From the NCBI GenBank assembly GCA_041395325.1, contig JAWLAT010000020.1, positions 21,212-85,211 of the forward strand: DNA of 64,000 nt, given 5' to 3'. The position numbers and the translations under genes were made by a program. Positions 26,417 through 35,920 of the stretch are shown in pieces. The notes beneath the pieces are model-generated. The model was not told where the DNA came from. It searched no databases and was given only the letters and a program-made list of their open reading frames with translations. Source of the stretch: JAWLAT01 sp041395325 (GTDB lineage Bacteria; Pseudomonadota; Gammaproteobacteria; Xanthomonadales; SZUA-5). The first letter of the stretch is position 1, and every line of letters begins with the position of its first letter.

Positions 26417-27388
26417 ATGCTCGGCCACTTCCTGATCTTCTGCGCGGGCCTGACGCTGCTGTCGTTGGGCGCCGACCAGTTCCTGCGCGGGGCGACCGGA
26501 CTGGCGCGACGATTTGGGGTACGCGAATTCGTGATCGGCATGGTGCTGGTGGGCTTCGGCACCTCGGCGCCGGAATTGACGGTGAATCTGGCAGCGGTGG
26601 TGCACGGCCGCTATGACCTGGCCACCGGCAATGTCGTCGGCAGCAATATCGCCAACATCGGCCTGATCCTCGGCATTTCCGCGCTGCTGGCACCGCTGGT
26701 GGTGCAGATGCGCCTGGTCAAGGTCGAGACACCCTTGCTGATCGTCGTCAGCATCGGTTTTTTGCTGCTCTGTCTGGATGGCGTGCTGTCGCGGATGGAC
26801 GGCCTGATCCTGCTGCTCGGCTTCGCCGGTCTGATCACGCTGGTGGCGCTGGACATGAAGCAGGAGCCGCAGGCGGTTCAGTCCGAACTGGCCGAGGCGG
26901 TGCCGAGCAATGGTCGAGACATGGCCTGGATCGTGGTGCGCTCGATCGGCGGCCTGGTGGGTCTGGTCATCGGCGCTGAGCTGATGGTCGACTCGGCCGT
27001 CGCCATGGCGCGCCTGCTGGGCATGAGTGAACTGGTGATTGGACTGACCATCGTCGCCATCGGCACCAGCCTGCCGGAACTGGCGTCTTCGGTCATTGCT
27101 GCCGCACGTGGCCAGGTCGACATTGCACTGGGCAATGTGCTGGGTTCCTGCCTGTTCAATCTGCTGCTGATCATCGGCGTCACCGCCAGCGTCCACCCGT
27201 TGCCGGTGGCCAATTCGCTACTGTGGGTGGAGTTGCCGGCAATGCTGCTGTTCTCGATCGCCCTGCTGCCGATGATGCTGCGGCGCATGGCCATCGGCCG
27301 CACCGAGGGTCTGGTGCTGCTGTTTGCCTATGTCAGCTTCATCGGCTGGCAAATGTGGGGTGCCTTCGGCACGGTGCCGGCCGCCTGA
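26417..27388 (+). CDS. Calcium/sodium exchanger, YrbG family
   Basis: This 323-residue inner-membrane antiporter of the CaCA superfamily has two inverted alpha-repeats. The first reads GFGTSAPELTVN followed by GNVVGSNIANIGLILG, and the second AIGTSLPELASS followed by GNVLGSCLFNLLLIIG. The acidic residues in both TS-PE motifs are the cation-binding ones in this family. The ATG at 26417 precedes the first TM helix. The actual ion pair is unverified. Confidence 0.9.
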   Translation: MLGHFLIFCAGLTLLSLGADQFLRGATGLARRFGVREFVIGMVLVGFGTSAPELTVNLAAVVHGRYDLATGNVVGSNIANIGLILGISALLAPLVVQMRLVKVETPLLIVVSIGFLLLCLDGVLSRMDGLILLLGFAGLITLVALDMKQEPQAVQSELAEAVPSNGRDMAWIVVRSIGGLVGLVIGAELMVDSAVAMARLLGMSELVIGLTIVAIGTSLPELASSVIAAARGQVDIALGNVLGSCLFNLLLIIGVTASVHPLPVANSLLWVELPAMLLFSIALLPMMLRRMAIGRTEGLVLLFAYVSFIGWQMWGAFGTVPAA

Positions 27389-27558
27389 GCAAACGCCGAA
27401 CTCGAGCCGCTACGCGCACTGGTGGGTTCGATCGGTGATCGAACACTCTCGGCTTCGCTGACCCACAAACGTCAGCGCACAGCGCTGACCCACAGGGCCC
27501 GAAAGCCCATCGGGCGGCTCTCCTTCGGCCGCCGGAACTAGCGACTGAAGCGGCACTT

Positions 27559-27602
27559 CCCTGACCCCTCAGCCCTGGGCCCTGGGCCCTGGGCCCTGGG
27601 CC
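27559..27602 (-). repeat. Dispersed 19-mer repeat with CCCTGGG tandem tail
   Basis: CCCTGACCCCTCAGCCCTG (27559-27577) is the exact reverse complement of the copy inside valS. Four exact CCCTGGG units (27573-27600) extend from it. It lies in the spacer just beyond the 3' end of phhA. Confidence 0.8.
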
Positions 27603-27609
27603 AAAAACG

Positions 27610-28500
27610 TCACACATCCGCATCCTGAGGCCAGCCCTCGCCACTGCCGCGATGGTGCACCCGGTCGCTTTCCAGCACCGCGCCGGCCGGATAGGCGGGC
27701 TCGCCCTTGAGGCGGTAGTAGATCGGACCGAAGTCCGGGTCGACGGTGGCGCGAAACAGCTGTTCGAAGCTGTCGATTGCGAAATACGTTTTCTGGTAGG
27801 TGTCGATGCGGTAGCGCGTGCGCATCACCCGCTCGGCATCGAAGCCCAGCCGATTGGGCGCCTCACTCTCAAGGCTGTAGATGGATTCGCCCTTGCTCGA
27901 CAGGATGCCGGCGCCAAAGATGCGCATGCCGGCGTCGGTCCGGATCAGCCCAAACTCCACGGTGTACCAGTACAACCGGGTCAGCTCGGTCAGTGGCTCA
28001 TCACCAAAGCGCGCCGCACGCAGCCCCCCTTCGCCATAGGCCTGCATGTAGTCACCGAAGACCGGCAGCATCAGCAGGGGCACATGGCCAAACAGGTCGT
28101 GGAACAGATCGGGCTCGCTCAGATAGTCGATCTGATCGGGTCGGCGGATCCACCAGGTCACCGGGAAGCGCCGATTGGCCAGATGCTCGAAGAAGCTCAG
28201 CTCCGGCAGCAGTCCTTCGACGCCGATCAGCGTCCAGCCGGTAGCCGCATGCAGCTTGCGATTGAGCTCATCGAAGCGGGGGATGCGGTCGGCGCTCATG
28301 CCGAGGCCTTCCAGCCCCTGAAAGAACTCGTCGCAGGCACGACCTGGCAGCAGTGCCATCTGCCGCTCGAACAGCGTCGCCCAGGTCTGGTGATCGACCT
28401 CGCTGTAGTTCTCCCAGGGCTGTTCGACCACGGCCGTGGTGTAGACCGGCACATAGCCCTTGTCGGTCATCTGGTGTTCGACGCGACGCGGTTGCTCCAT
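27610..28500 (-). CDS. phhA: Phenylalanine 4-monooxygenase
   Basis: This 296-residue monomeric-type aromatic amino acid hydroxylase converts phenylalanine to tyrosine using tetrahydropterin, iron and oxygen. The iron ligands are visible: His134 and His139 in DLFHDLFGHVPLL, and Glu182 in YWYTVEFGL. These positions match the bacterial enzyme. The ATG at 28500 has a GGGAGG site just upstream. The pterin dehydratase phhB is not adjacent. The divergent Lrp-family gene at 28660 is the obvious candidate regulator. Confidence 0.95.
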   Translation of the reverse strand: MEQPRRVEHQMTDKGYVPVYTTAVVEQPWENYSEVDHQTWATLFERQMALLPGRACDEFFQGLEGLGMSADRIPRFDELNRKLHAATGWTLIGVEGLLPELSFFEHLANRRFPVTWWIRRPDQIDYLSEPDLFHDLFGHVPLLMLPVFGDYMQAYGEGGLRAARFGDEPLTELTRLYWYTVEFGLIRTDAGMRIFGAGILSSKGESIYSLESEAPNRLGFDAERVMRTRYRIDTYQKTYFAIDSFEQLFRATVDPDFGPIYYRLKGEPAYPAGAVLESDRVHHRGSGEGWPQDADV

Positions 28501-28659
28501 GACTCCCTCCCGAGACTGGCCTGCGATCCATCAGCATAGCGAAGCGATCGCGCCATGAGCTTGCCATCCATGTCGCCTGCCGAGCGCATTCAGCAATTTT
28601 GTTGCGGCCAGGCTACTCTCAAGGCGGAAATCATGCGCAGGTAACCGACGGAGTGCGCC

Positions 28660-29130
28660 ATGCTCGATCGCACCGACCTGAAGATCCTCACCGTGCTGCA
28701 GCGCGAGGGGCGCATCAGCAACAGCGAACTGGCCGAGCGCGTGGCGCTGACACCGGCGCCTTGTCTGCGCCGCGTACAGCGACTTGAGCAGGCCGGCGTC
28801 ATCGAAGGTTATGGCGCCCGGCTGGATCCACGCCGGCTGGGACTAGGCCTGCGCGCCTTCGTGCGAGTACAGCTGGAAACGCACGACGCCGACCATGTGC
28901 AACGCTTCGCCGAACTGGTCGGCAGTGCCGAGGAGGTCGTCGCCTGCTGGTCACTGACCGGCGAGATGGACTATCTGCTGCAAGTGGCCGTCACCGACCT
29001 GGACCACTACAACGACTTCATCATGGGCCGCTTGCTGCGCGAAGGCGGCGTCCGCGACGTCAACTCCAGCTTCGTGCTGGGCACCATCAAGCCCGATCAG
29101 GGCCTGCCGTTGCCGGCACGCAGGGACTGA
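28660..29130 (+). CDS. Lrp/AsnC family transcriptional regulator
   Basis: The 156 residues comprise an N-terminal winged HTH (LDRTDLKILTVLQREGRISN, then LAERVALTPAPCLRRVQRLE) and a C-terminal RAM/AsnC ligand-binding domain (VVACWSLTGEMDYLLQV). Lrp-family proteins of this kind respond to amino acids. It is divergent from phhA across 159 nt, which suggests control of phenylalanine catabolism. It stops six bases before the convergent MoxR gene. Confidence 0.9.
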   Translation: MLDRTDLKILTVLQREGRISNSELAERVALTPAPCLRRVQRLEQAGVIEGYGARLDPRRLGLGLRAFVRVQLETHDADHVQRFAELVGSAEEVVACWSLTGEMDYLLQVAVTDLDHYNDFIMGRLLREGGVRDVNSSFVLGTIKPDQGLPLPARRD

Positions 29131-29136
29131 GACGCG

Positions 29137-29976
<840 letters not shown>

Positions 29977-30048
29977 GAGGGGTGTGCCCGAGCAGTTCGC
30001 AGGACTCAGGTTAGCGCATCCGATCGACCGCACGGATCGCCATATGCG

Positions 30049-32373
30049 TCAGCCGGAAGGGAGGTCCCGCCGCAACTCGGCCAGCGCCTCGCGCCAATGC
30101 TCGGGCACTTCGTCGTTGTTCGAGTAAATGGCGGCCGCCTCAGCGGCGGCTGCTGCAGCCTCGTCGCTGCGGCCCAGCGCCAGCAGCGCTTCGGCCAGCC
30201 GGTGCTGGAAGCGGCCGGTGTAGAGGTGATCGGCGGCGTAGGCCTGCGCGGCGCCGGTGGCGGCCTGTTGCAGGTTCTCTGCCGCCTCGGCCAGCTGTCC
30301 GGCGTTGAGCTGCAGACTGCCGAGGTTGTAGCGCATCAACAGGGCATCGGGATGCTGCGGCCCCAACAACGCGTCCTGCATGGCGGCGGCTTCGGCCACC
30401 ATCGCCACGGCCCGTGGCAGATCGCCCTGGCTCTCATAGCTCATTCCCAGATTGCCCAGCGCGATGGCCAGGTCCGGATGCGCCGGGTGCAGCGCGCGGT
30501 GCAACGCAATGCTGCGCTCGTAGGCAGCCATCGCGCCGGTCAGATCCCCCTGCCCTTCCAGCGCCGTCGCCAGGTTGTTCCACAGCACCGGCCCATCGAC
30601 GGCGCGCACCCCCGGCACCGAATCGCGCAGATCCAACGCCTGCCGGGTAACCTGCTCGGCGCGGGCGAACTCGTCCATCTTGGGTAGCAGAGCACCGAGA
30701 TCGGCCAATGCGTCGTAGCGGGCCTTGCGGGCAGCATCGGAATCCAGCCCTTCGAGCAGCGCCAGGGCCTGTTGCAGCTGGGCTTCGCCCTGACGGTAGT
30801 CGCTGTCGGCCCAGCTGACGCGTGCCAGCGCTGTCAGCGTCCGCGCCAGTGGCACCGGGTCCTCGCCCTGCTCGTACCACTGCAACGCCCGTGTGAGTTG
30901 CGCCTTGGCCTGTTCGGTCAGGCCCAGGCCTTCCAGTGCGAAGCCGATGGCGTAGCGCAGTTCCGCCTGCAGCTCCGGCTGCGCCGCGAAGCGCTCGCCG
31001 ATTTCCGGGATGGCGCGCTGCAGAGCCGCGGCGAGCGTGGCCTCACCTGCGTTCTCGAAGGGGTCGGCCTGGCTGATCATGCTGATCAGAAAATCCTTGG
31101 CCGCCTCGGCCCGCGCCGCCTGCTCACGAGCCTGGCGCGCCTGCAGCGAGACCGCCAGCAGTCCGATCAGCAGGGCGGCAAAGATCCCCAGCACGGCGAG
31201 GCTGGCGGCGCGATGGCGTTGCACGAACTTGCCCAGCCGATACCAGCGCGAAGCGCCTCGGGCGGTCACCGGCTGCCCGGCCAGGTGGCGCTCGATGTCG
31301 TCGCCCAACGCGGCTGCGGACCGATAGCGCTGGTCGGCTTCCTTGCGCAGGGCGGTCATGACGATCCGGTCCAGATCGCCGCGCAGCAGTCGTCGCAGCG
31401 ATGCGGCCGCCGGCAGGCCGGGCAAGGCTGGCAAGCCCGATCGCGCCACCTGGGTGCTGGGGTCGGCGGGCATCGACTGACAAATGGTGCGCTCGATCTC
31501 GACTGGGCTGCGCGCCGCCAGCTGATAGGGCCGGCCACCGGTGAGCAGCTCGTACAGCAGCACGCCGAGTGAATAGACATCCGAAGCATGGTCGATCGGC
31601 AGACCGCGGACCTGTTCGGGACTGGCGTATTCGGGTGTCAGCAATTGCAGATGGGTCGCTGTCCACGGCGCCTGCACGCCGACGGCGTCCGCATCGAGCA
31701 CCTTGGCAATGCCGAAGTCGATGATCTTCGGCTGGCCGTTCTGGTCTACCAGCACATTGCCGGGCTTGATGTCGCGGTGAACGACACCGCGCCGATGCGC
31801 CACCTCGACGGCCTCGCAGACCTTGGCGAAGATCTGCAATCGACCGCGCAGCCCGACCGAATGCGCGTTGCACCAGTCGGTGATCGATTGCCCGCGCACC
31901 AGTTCCATGGCCATGTAGGGCGTCCCATCGGCGGCGTCGCCACCGTCGATGACACGGGCGATGCCCGGATGTTCCAGGCAGGCCAGAATCTGTCGCTCGG
32001 CGTGGAAGCGCTCTCGGCCAACGCCGAGCAGATAGCCAGCCGAATACAGCTTGATCGCCACTTCCTGCTCGAAGCTGCCATCGATCCGGCGAGCCCGGTA
32101 GACCTGTCCCATGCCGCCGGCACCGATGGCCTCGAGCAGTTCGAAGGCGCCGACCCGCTCTCCGCGACGATCGCCCGGATGCCCGTTGGAAATGGCGGGA
32201 CGGTCTCCCACCACCGATGTCTGGACCAGCAACTGCTCGACGGCCGCGCGCAGCTCGGCATCGTCACCGCAGTGCTGATCCAGCCACTGACTGCGGGCAT
32301 CCTCGTCCAGCGCGCGACACTCGGCATACAGCTGCGCCGCAATCTGTTCCATTCCCTCCGCGGTGTCATCCAT
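30049..32373 (-). CDS. Serine/threonine protein kinase with C-terminal TPR domain
   Basis: The 774 residues include a Hanks-type kinase at about 75-345: G-loop IGAGGMGQVYRA, catalytic Lys108 (VAIKLY), VVHRDIKPGN with Asp201, DFG at 219-221 and PEYASPEQ. A TM helix follows (SLAVLGIFAALLIGLLAVSL), then ~350 residues of tetratricopeptide repeats predicted to be periplasmic. The N-terminal ~60 residues resemble the helical leader of kinases encoded beside ECF sigma factors, but no sigma gene is adjacent. The start could also be GTG 32382. The substrates are unknown. Confidence 0.9.
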   Translation of the reverse strand: MDDTAEGMEQIAAQLYAECRALDEDARSQWLDQHCGDDAELRAAVEQLLVQTSVVGDRPAISNGHPGDRRGERVGAFELLEAIGAGGMGQVYRARRIDGSFEQEVAIKLYSAGYLLGVGRERFHAERQILACLEHPGIARVIDGGDAADGTPYMAMELVRGQSITDWCNAHSVGLRGRLQIFAKVCEAVEVAHRRGVVHRDIKPGNVLVDQNGQPKIIDFGIAKVLDADAVGVQAPWTATHLQLLTPEYASPEQVRGLPIDHASDVYSLGVLLYELLTGGRPYQLAARSPVEIERTICQSMPADPSTQVARSGLPALPGLPAAASLRRLLRGDLDRIVMTALRKEADQRYRSAAALGDDIERHLAGQPVTARGASRWYRLGKFVQRHRAASLAVLGIFAALLIGLLAVSLQARQAREQAARAEAAKDFLISMISQADPFENAGEATLAAALQRAIPEIGERFAAQPELQAELRYAIGFALEGLGLTEQAKAQLTRALQWYEQGEDPVPLARTLTALARVSWADSDYRQGEAQLQQALALLEGLDSDAARKARYDALADLGALLPKMDEFARAEQVTRQALDLRDSVPGVRAVDGPVLWNNLATALEGQGDLTGAMAAYERSIALHRALHPAHPDLAIALGNLGMSYESQGDLPRAVAMVAEAAAMQDALLGPQHPDALLMRYNLGSLQLNAGQLAEAAENLQQAATGAAQAYAADHLYTGRFQHRLAEALLALGRSDEAAAAAAEAAAIYSNNDEVPEHWREALAELRRDLPSG

Positions 32374-32570
32374 GCGGGTCACGGCCAGACGTGCGCCCGG
32401 ATCAGATCAGCGCGCTGGCGCGAGAGACACCCGACGGACAGCCGGGACGGCGCCAAGATCCGCCCGCCATCACTCTGCTCGACCTTGCCCATCCTGCGCG
32501 ATGGTGACGTCAGCAACGGTCCGCCCCTGCCCGATTGCAGCCCGCAGGTTAGTCCGGCACTTCTGCTGGC

Positions 32571-33086
32571 TCAAGCACGATCGGGGTCGAGTTCGATCAG
32601 CCGGGCATCGACCTTGCCGGCTTCGATGCGCAGTTCGGCCAGCGTCACCGGGAGCCGAAAACGACGCGGACCGGCGCTGCCGGGGTTGACCCACAGCACG
32701 CCATCGCGCCGCTCGATCAGCGGTCGGTGGGAGTGCCCGGTCACCACCACATCGACCCCGGCTGCGACGGGATCGATGTCGAGGTCGGCGCGGTCGTGCA
32801 GTACGTGCAGCGTGATCCCGCCCAGTTGCAGCCATTCACTCGGTGCCAGCGCATCCGCCCATTCACCCTTGTCATTGTTGCCACGCACTGCCGTCAGCGG
32901 CGCCTGCTCGGCCAGCCGCAGCAACACCTCGGGTCGACAGATATCGCCGGCATGGACGATGTGATCGCAACCGGCCAGAGCGGTCAGCGCCTGGTTGCGC
33001 AGCAGATTGTGGGTATCGGCAATCAGGCCGACTCGCAGGGCACACGTCGGGGAAACATCCGGTGTTCGACGCTGGACGCCACTCAC
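32571..33086 (-). CDS. YfcE/MJ0936-type metallophosphoesterase
   Basis: This 171-residue calcineurin-like phosphoesterase has its dimetal motifs in order: LIADTHN (Asp24, His26), VHAGDI, VRGNNDKG, and VVTGHSHRP. Family members hydrolyse phosphodiesters; the physiological substrate is not known. The GTG start overlaps the stop of the upstream VOC gene (GTGA), and the gene ends a three-gene coupled operon. The N-terminal 15 residues look disordered. Confidence 0.88.
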   Translation of the reverse strand: MSGVQRRTPDVSPTCALRVGLIADTHNLLRNQALTALAGCDHIVHAGDICRPEVLLRLAEQAPLTAVRGNNDKGEWADALAPSEWLQLGGITLHVLHDRADLDIDPVAAGVDVVVTGHSHRPLIERRDGVLWVNPGSAGPRRFRLPVTLAELRIEAGKVDARLIELDPDRA

Positions 33087-33466
33087 GGTGCTGTGGTCGG
33101 TTCCGCCAGCGGCTGGCCGAACATGATCCGGTGGCCGTCGATGGTGCGGATCCCGAACTCACGCATGCCCCAGGCTTCGTCGGTCAACGGTTTGACCAGC
33201 TCCACGCCGCGCTCGCTGAAGGACTGCAGCAAGGCTTGCGCGTCATCGGTGTGGAAATAGCCGAAATAGTTGTGGTCACCGAGCGCGGCCGGCGCCAGGG
33301 CGTCCGGACACTCGCCGAGCATCAGCACGACGGCGTCGCGACGCAGAAAGGCCCAGCCACTGTCGGCCCCGACCTGGTTGAAGCCGAGCACGCCGCAGTA
33401 GTACTCAACCGAGCGGGACAACTGCGGCACCGCGAGCACATGTCGGCTGCCGCAGAGTTGGCTCAC
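33083..33466 (-). CDS. VOC family protein (glyoxalase/bleomycin-resistance fold)
   Basis: The 127 residues show the paired beta-alpha-beta-beta-beta modules: SRHVLAVPQLSRSVEYYCGVLGF, split by an insert (WAFLRRDAVVLMLG) and followed by NYFGYFHTDD and FGIRTIDGHRIMFGQP. Reading starts at GTG 33466, overlapping the stop of the broken upstream VOC gene by four bases. VOC proteins bind metals or small molecules; no substrate can be given. Confidence 0.8.
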   Translation of the reverse strand: MSQLCGSRHVLAVPQLSRSVEYYCGVLGFNQVGADSGWAFLRRDAVVLMLGECPDALAPAALGDHNYFGYFHTDDAQALLQSFSERGVELVKPLTDEAWGMREFGIRTIDGHRIMFGQPLAEPTTAP

Positions 33467-33822
33467 GGCAGCTCCCAGAAGCCCAGCTCAATCCCGCCCA
33501 ACTGGCAGATGGCGATGCGGCCCTGACCGGGAATCTCCATTGCCGGCAATGCAGCCACCCCGCCATTGGCGACACAGGCCTCGACCGCGGCCTCAAGGTC
33601 GGCGACCTAACGATAGGGTCGCACCAGCGTCAGTTCCTGCGCGTGCATCGGCGCGCGCACCGCAACCCGCGAGCCGTCGGCCTGCGACGCAACCCGCGCA
33701 TTGCCGAGCAGCGGCTGCGGCGGCGAGAACTGCCAACCATGCAGGCGCTCGTGCATCGCAACCACGGCGTCGACTTCGGTACTGACGATCTCCAGGTAGT
33801 ACACGTCGTTGATCTTGCTCAC
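33463..33822 (-). pseudogene. VOC family protein interrupted by an in-frame TAG
   Basis: The GTG start at 33822 is preceded by a good AGAGGAG site. The first 71 codons (VYYLEIVSTEVDAVVAMHERL and on to LTLVRPYR) look like a normal VOC domain. A TAG at 33607-33609 then interrupts the frame. The same frame continues without further stops: VADLEAAVEACVANGGVAAL, then MEIPGQGRIAICQLGGIELG and FWELP, a typical VOC C-terminus. It ends in a TGA overlapping the next gene's GTG. A single base change explains the break. It may be a young pseudogene, a readthrough gene, or a sequence error. Confidence 0.8.
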
Positions 33823-33926
33823 GCAGCGCTCCTCTGGGTGACTGCTTCGACAGGCTCTGAATGATCGGCCTGTGGAAACGACCGCGCCAACTGGCGACTG
33901 GAACTGGCAACTGGGCCTGTTCTCGG

Positions 33927-35774
33927 TCAAACCTCCGGCGGCGGCAGCACCTTCCACACCTCGTCCAGCGTCGTCAGACCGCGGGCGATCTGTGCCGCAG
34001 CGGAAATTCGCAGCGGCCGCATGCCCTCCCGGACTGCGGTTTCGGTCAGTTCGGCCAGATTGGTGTCGGCCTGGATCAGCTTGCGGATGGCCGGGCTGAT
34101 CGGGAACATCTCGTAGATGCCGGTGCGACCAAGGAAACCGGTCTTCCGGCATTCCAGGCAACCCTCCGGGGCACAGGCGTGCGACGGCACTTCCGCAACC
34201 CATGGGCGCGTCAGCAGTTGCCACTCACCCTCGTCCACTGCCGCACCCTTGCGCTTGCAATGCGCACACAGCGTGCGGACCAGGCGCTGGGCCATGATGC
34301 CGGCCAGCGTGCTCTGGATCAGATAGTGCGGCGCACCGAGATCGAGCAGGCGGGAGATCGCACTCGGCGAATCGTTGGTGTGCAGGGTGGACAGCACCAG
34401 ATGGCCGGTCAGCGACGCCTGGATCGCCATCTGGGCGGTTTCCAGGTCACGGATTTCGCCGACCATGATGATGTCCGGATCCTGTCGCAACAGCGTGCGC
34501 ACGCCTTCGGCGAAGCCCAGATCCAGCTGCTGCTGCACCTGCATCTGATTGAAATCAGGCGTCACCATCTCGATCGGATCTTCGACCGTGCAGACGTTCA
34601 GCTCCGGCCGCGCCAGCAATTTCAGGGTCGAGTACAGCGTCGTGGTCTTGCCCGAACCTGTCGGGCCGGTCACCAGCACGATGCCGTGCGGGCGATTGAT
34701 CAAGCCCTGCCAGGTTTGCGATTCGCGTTCGCTGAAACCGAGCGCCTTGAAATCCTTGACCACGATATCCGGGTCGAAGATGCGCATCACCACCTTCTCG
34801 CCGTAGGCGGTGGGCATCGTCGAGAGACGCATTTCCACTTCGCGGCCGGTGGGGCTGAGCGTCTTGATGCGGCCATCCTGCGGCCGGCGCTTCTCCGCCA
34901 GGTCCATGCGCCCGAGGATCTTGATGCGCGAGGTCACCGCCACCAGCACCGGCGTGGGCAGCTCGAAGGTCTTGTGCATCACGCCATCGATGCGAAAGCG
35001 CACCGGACTGATGTCGCGACGCGGTTCCAGATGGATGTCGCTGGCGCGCTGTTCGAAGGCGAACTGCAGCAGCCAGTCGACGATGTGCACCACGTGCTGG
35101 TCATCGGCGCCGACATTGCCGGCTTTGCCCAACTCCAGCAACTGCTCGAAATTCAGCAGCTTGGACTGATTTTCCCGACTCTGCTCCTGCGCGTCCTTGG
35201 CCTTGCGGACAGAACGGGTGACCCCGTAGAAGTCCATCATGAAGCGATGCACGTCCAGCGGGTTGCAGACCACCCGGCGGATCTCGCGCCGCAGCAGATG
35301 GTGCAGGTCAGGAATCCAGGTCTCGAAGAAAGGCTCGCAGGTGGCGAAGACCACCTCGTACTCGTTCACTTCGATCGGCAGGATGCGATAACGCTGGGCG
35401 TAGGCCTGACCGATGATGTCGGTGACCCGACTCATGTCGATCTTCATCGGGTCCAGCTTCATGTACGGCAGCTGCACCTGCGCTGCCAGCCATTCGGTCA
35501 GCAGTTCCAGTGTCAGCTTCTTGCCGCGCTCGCCAGCATGATCCAGCTTGAGGTTGGCGATCATCACCAGCGGGTGGAGGTCCACCTGACCCGGCCTTTG
35601 GGCCAGCCGCACCTGGTTGGCCTGCTCCTTGTTCAGCAGCCCATCGTCCAGCAGCGCATTGAGCACCTGGCCCAACTCCAGCTTCTGCTCCGGCGCAAAA
35701 CGCGGCGCGGCCATGACTGCCCGCGCGCCGGCCTGAACCGGGGTGGACTTGCTGGCGGCAGTGCGGGTGACCAT
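33927..35774 (-). CDS. GspE/PulE/PilB-type secretion or pilus ATPase
   Basis: This 615-residue protein has an N-terminal MshEN/N1E-like domain (ELGQVLNALLDDGLLN) and a C-terminal T2SSE ATPase. It shows Walker A GPTGSGKTTT (about residue 370), an Asp box, and Walker B DIIMVGEIRD followed by the His box STLHTNDS. A zinc tetracysteine (TLCAHCKRKG and GCLECRKTGF) is present, and GRTGIYEMFPI follows it. This places it with type II secretion or type IV pilus extension motors. No other secretion or pilus gene is nearby. The start could be ATG 35774 or 35786. Confidence 0.88.
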   Translation of the reverse strand: MVTRTAASKSTPVQAGARAVMAAPRFAPEQKLELGQVLNALLDDGLLNKEQANQVRLAQRPGQVDLHPLVMIANLKLDHAGERGKKLTLELLTEWLAAQVQLPYMKLDPMKIDMSRVTDIIGQAYAQRYRILPIEVNEYEVVFATCEPFFETWIPDLHHLLRREIRRVVCNPLDVHRFMMDFYGVTRSVRKAKDAQEQSRENQSKLLNFEQLLELGKAGNVGADDQHVVHIVDWLLQFAFEQRASDIHLEPRRDISPVRFRIDGVMHKTFELPTPVLVAVTSRIKILGRMDLAEKRRPQDGRIKTLSPTGREVEMRLSTMPTAYGEKVVMRIFDPDIVVKDFKALGFSERESQTWQGLINRPHGIVLVTGPTGSGKTTTLYSTLKLLARPELNVCTVEDPIEMVTPDFNQMQVQQQLDLGFAEGVRTLLRQDPDIIMVGEIRDLETAQMAIQASLTGHLVLSTLHTNDSPSAISRLLDLGAPHYLIQSTLAGIMAQRLVRTLCAHCKRKGAAVDEGEWQLLTRPWVAEVPSHACAPEGCLECRKTGFLGRTGIYEMFPISPAIRKLIQADTNLAELTETAVREGMRPLRISAAAQIARGLTTLDEVWKVLPPPEV

Positions 35775-35920
35775 GACCGCGATCATAGCCGGTTCGACAC
35801 CCGTGACCGGCGATTGCCACGCAGTTCGGCCACGGGATTCCTTTCGACCCATGCAGGCCGGTCGCTGGCTGCCTACACTGCCCGCGTCCGGCGAGGACAT
35901 CGCCGTCCATGGGGAACACG

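Noticed and set aside
33469..33606. Separate small gene after the TAG in the VOC gene
   Set aside because: It has no ribosome-binding site or good start and reads as the C-terminus of the upstream frame.
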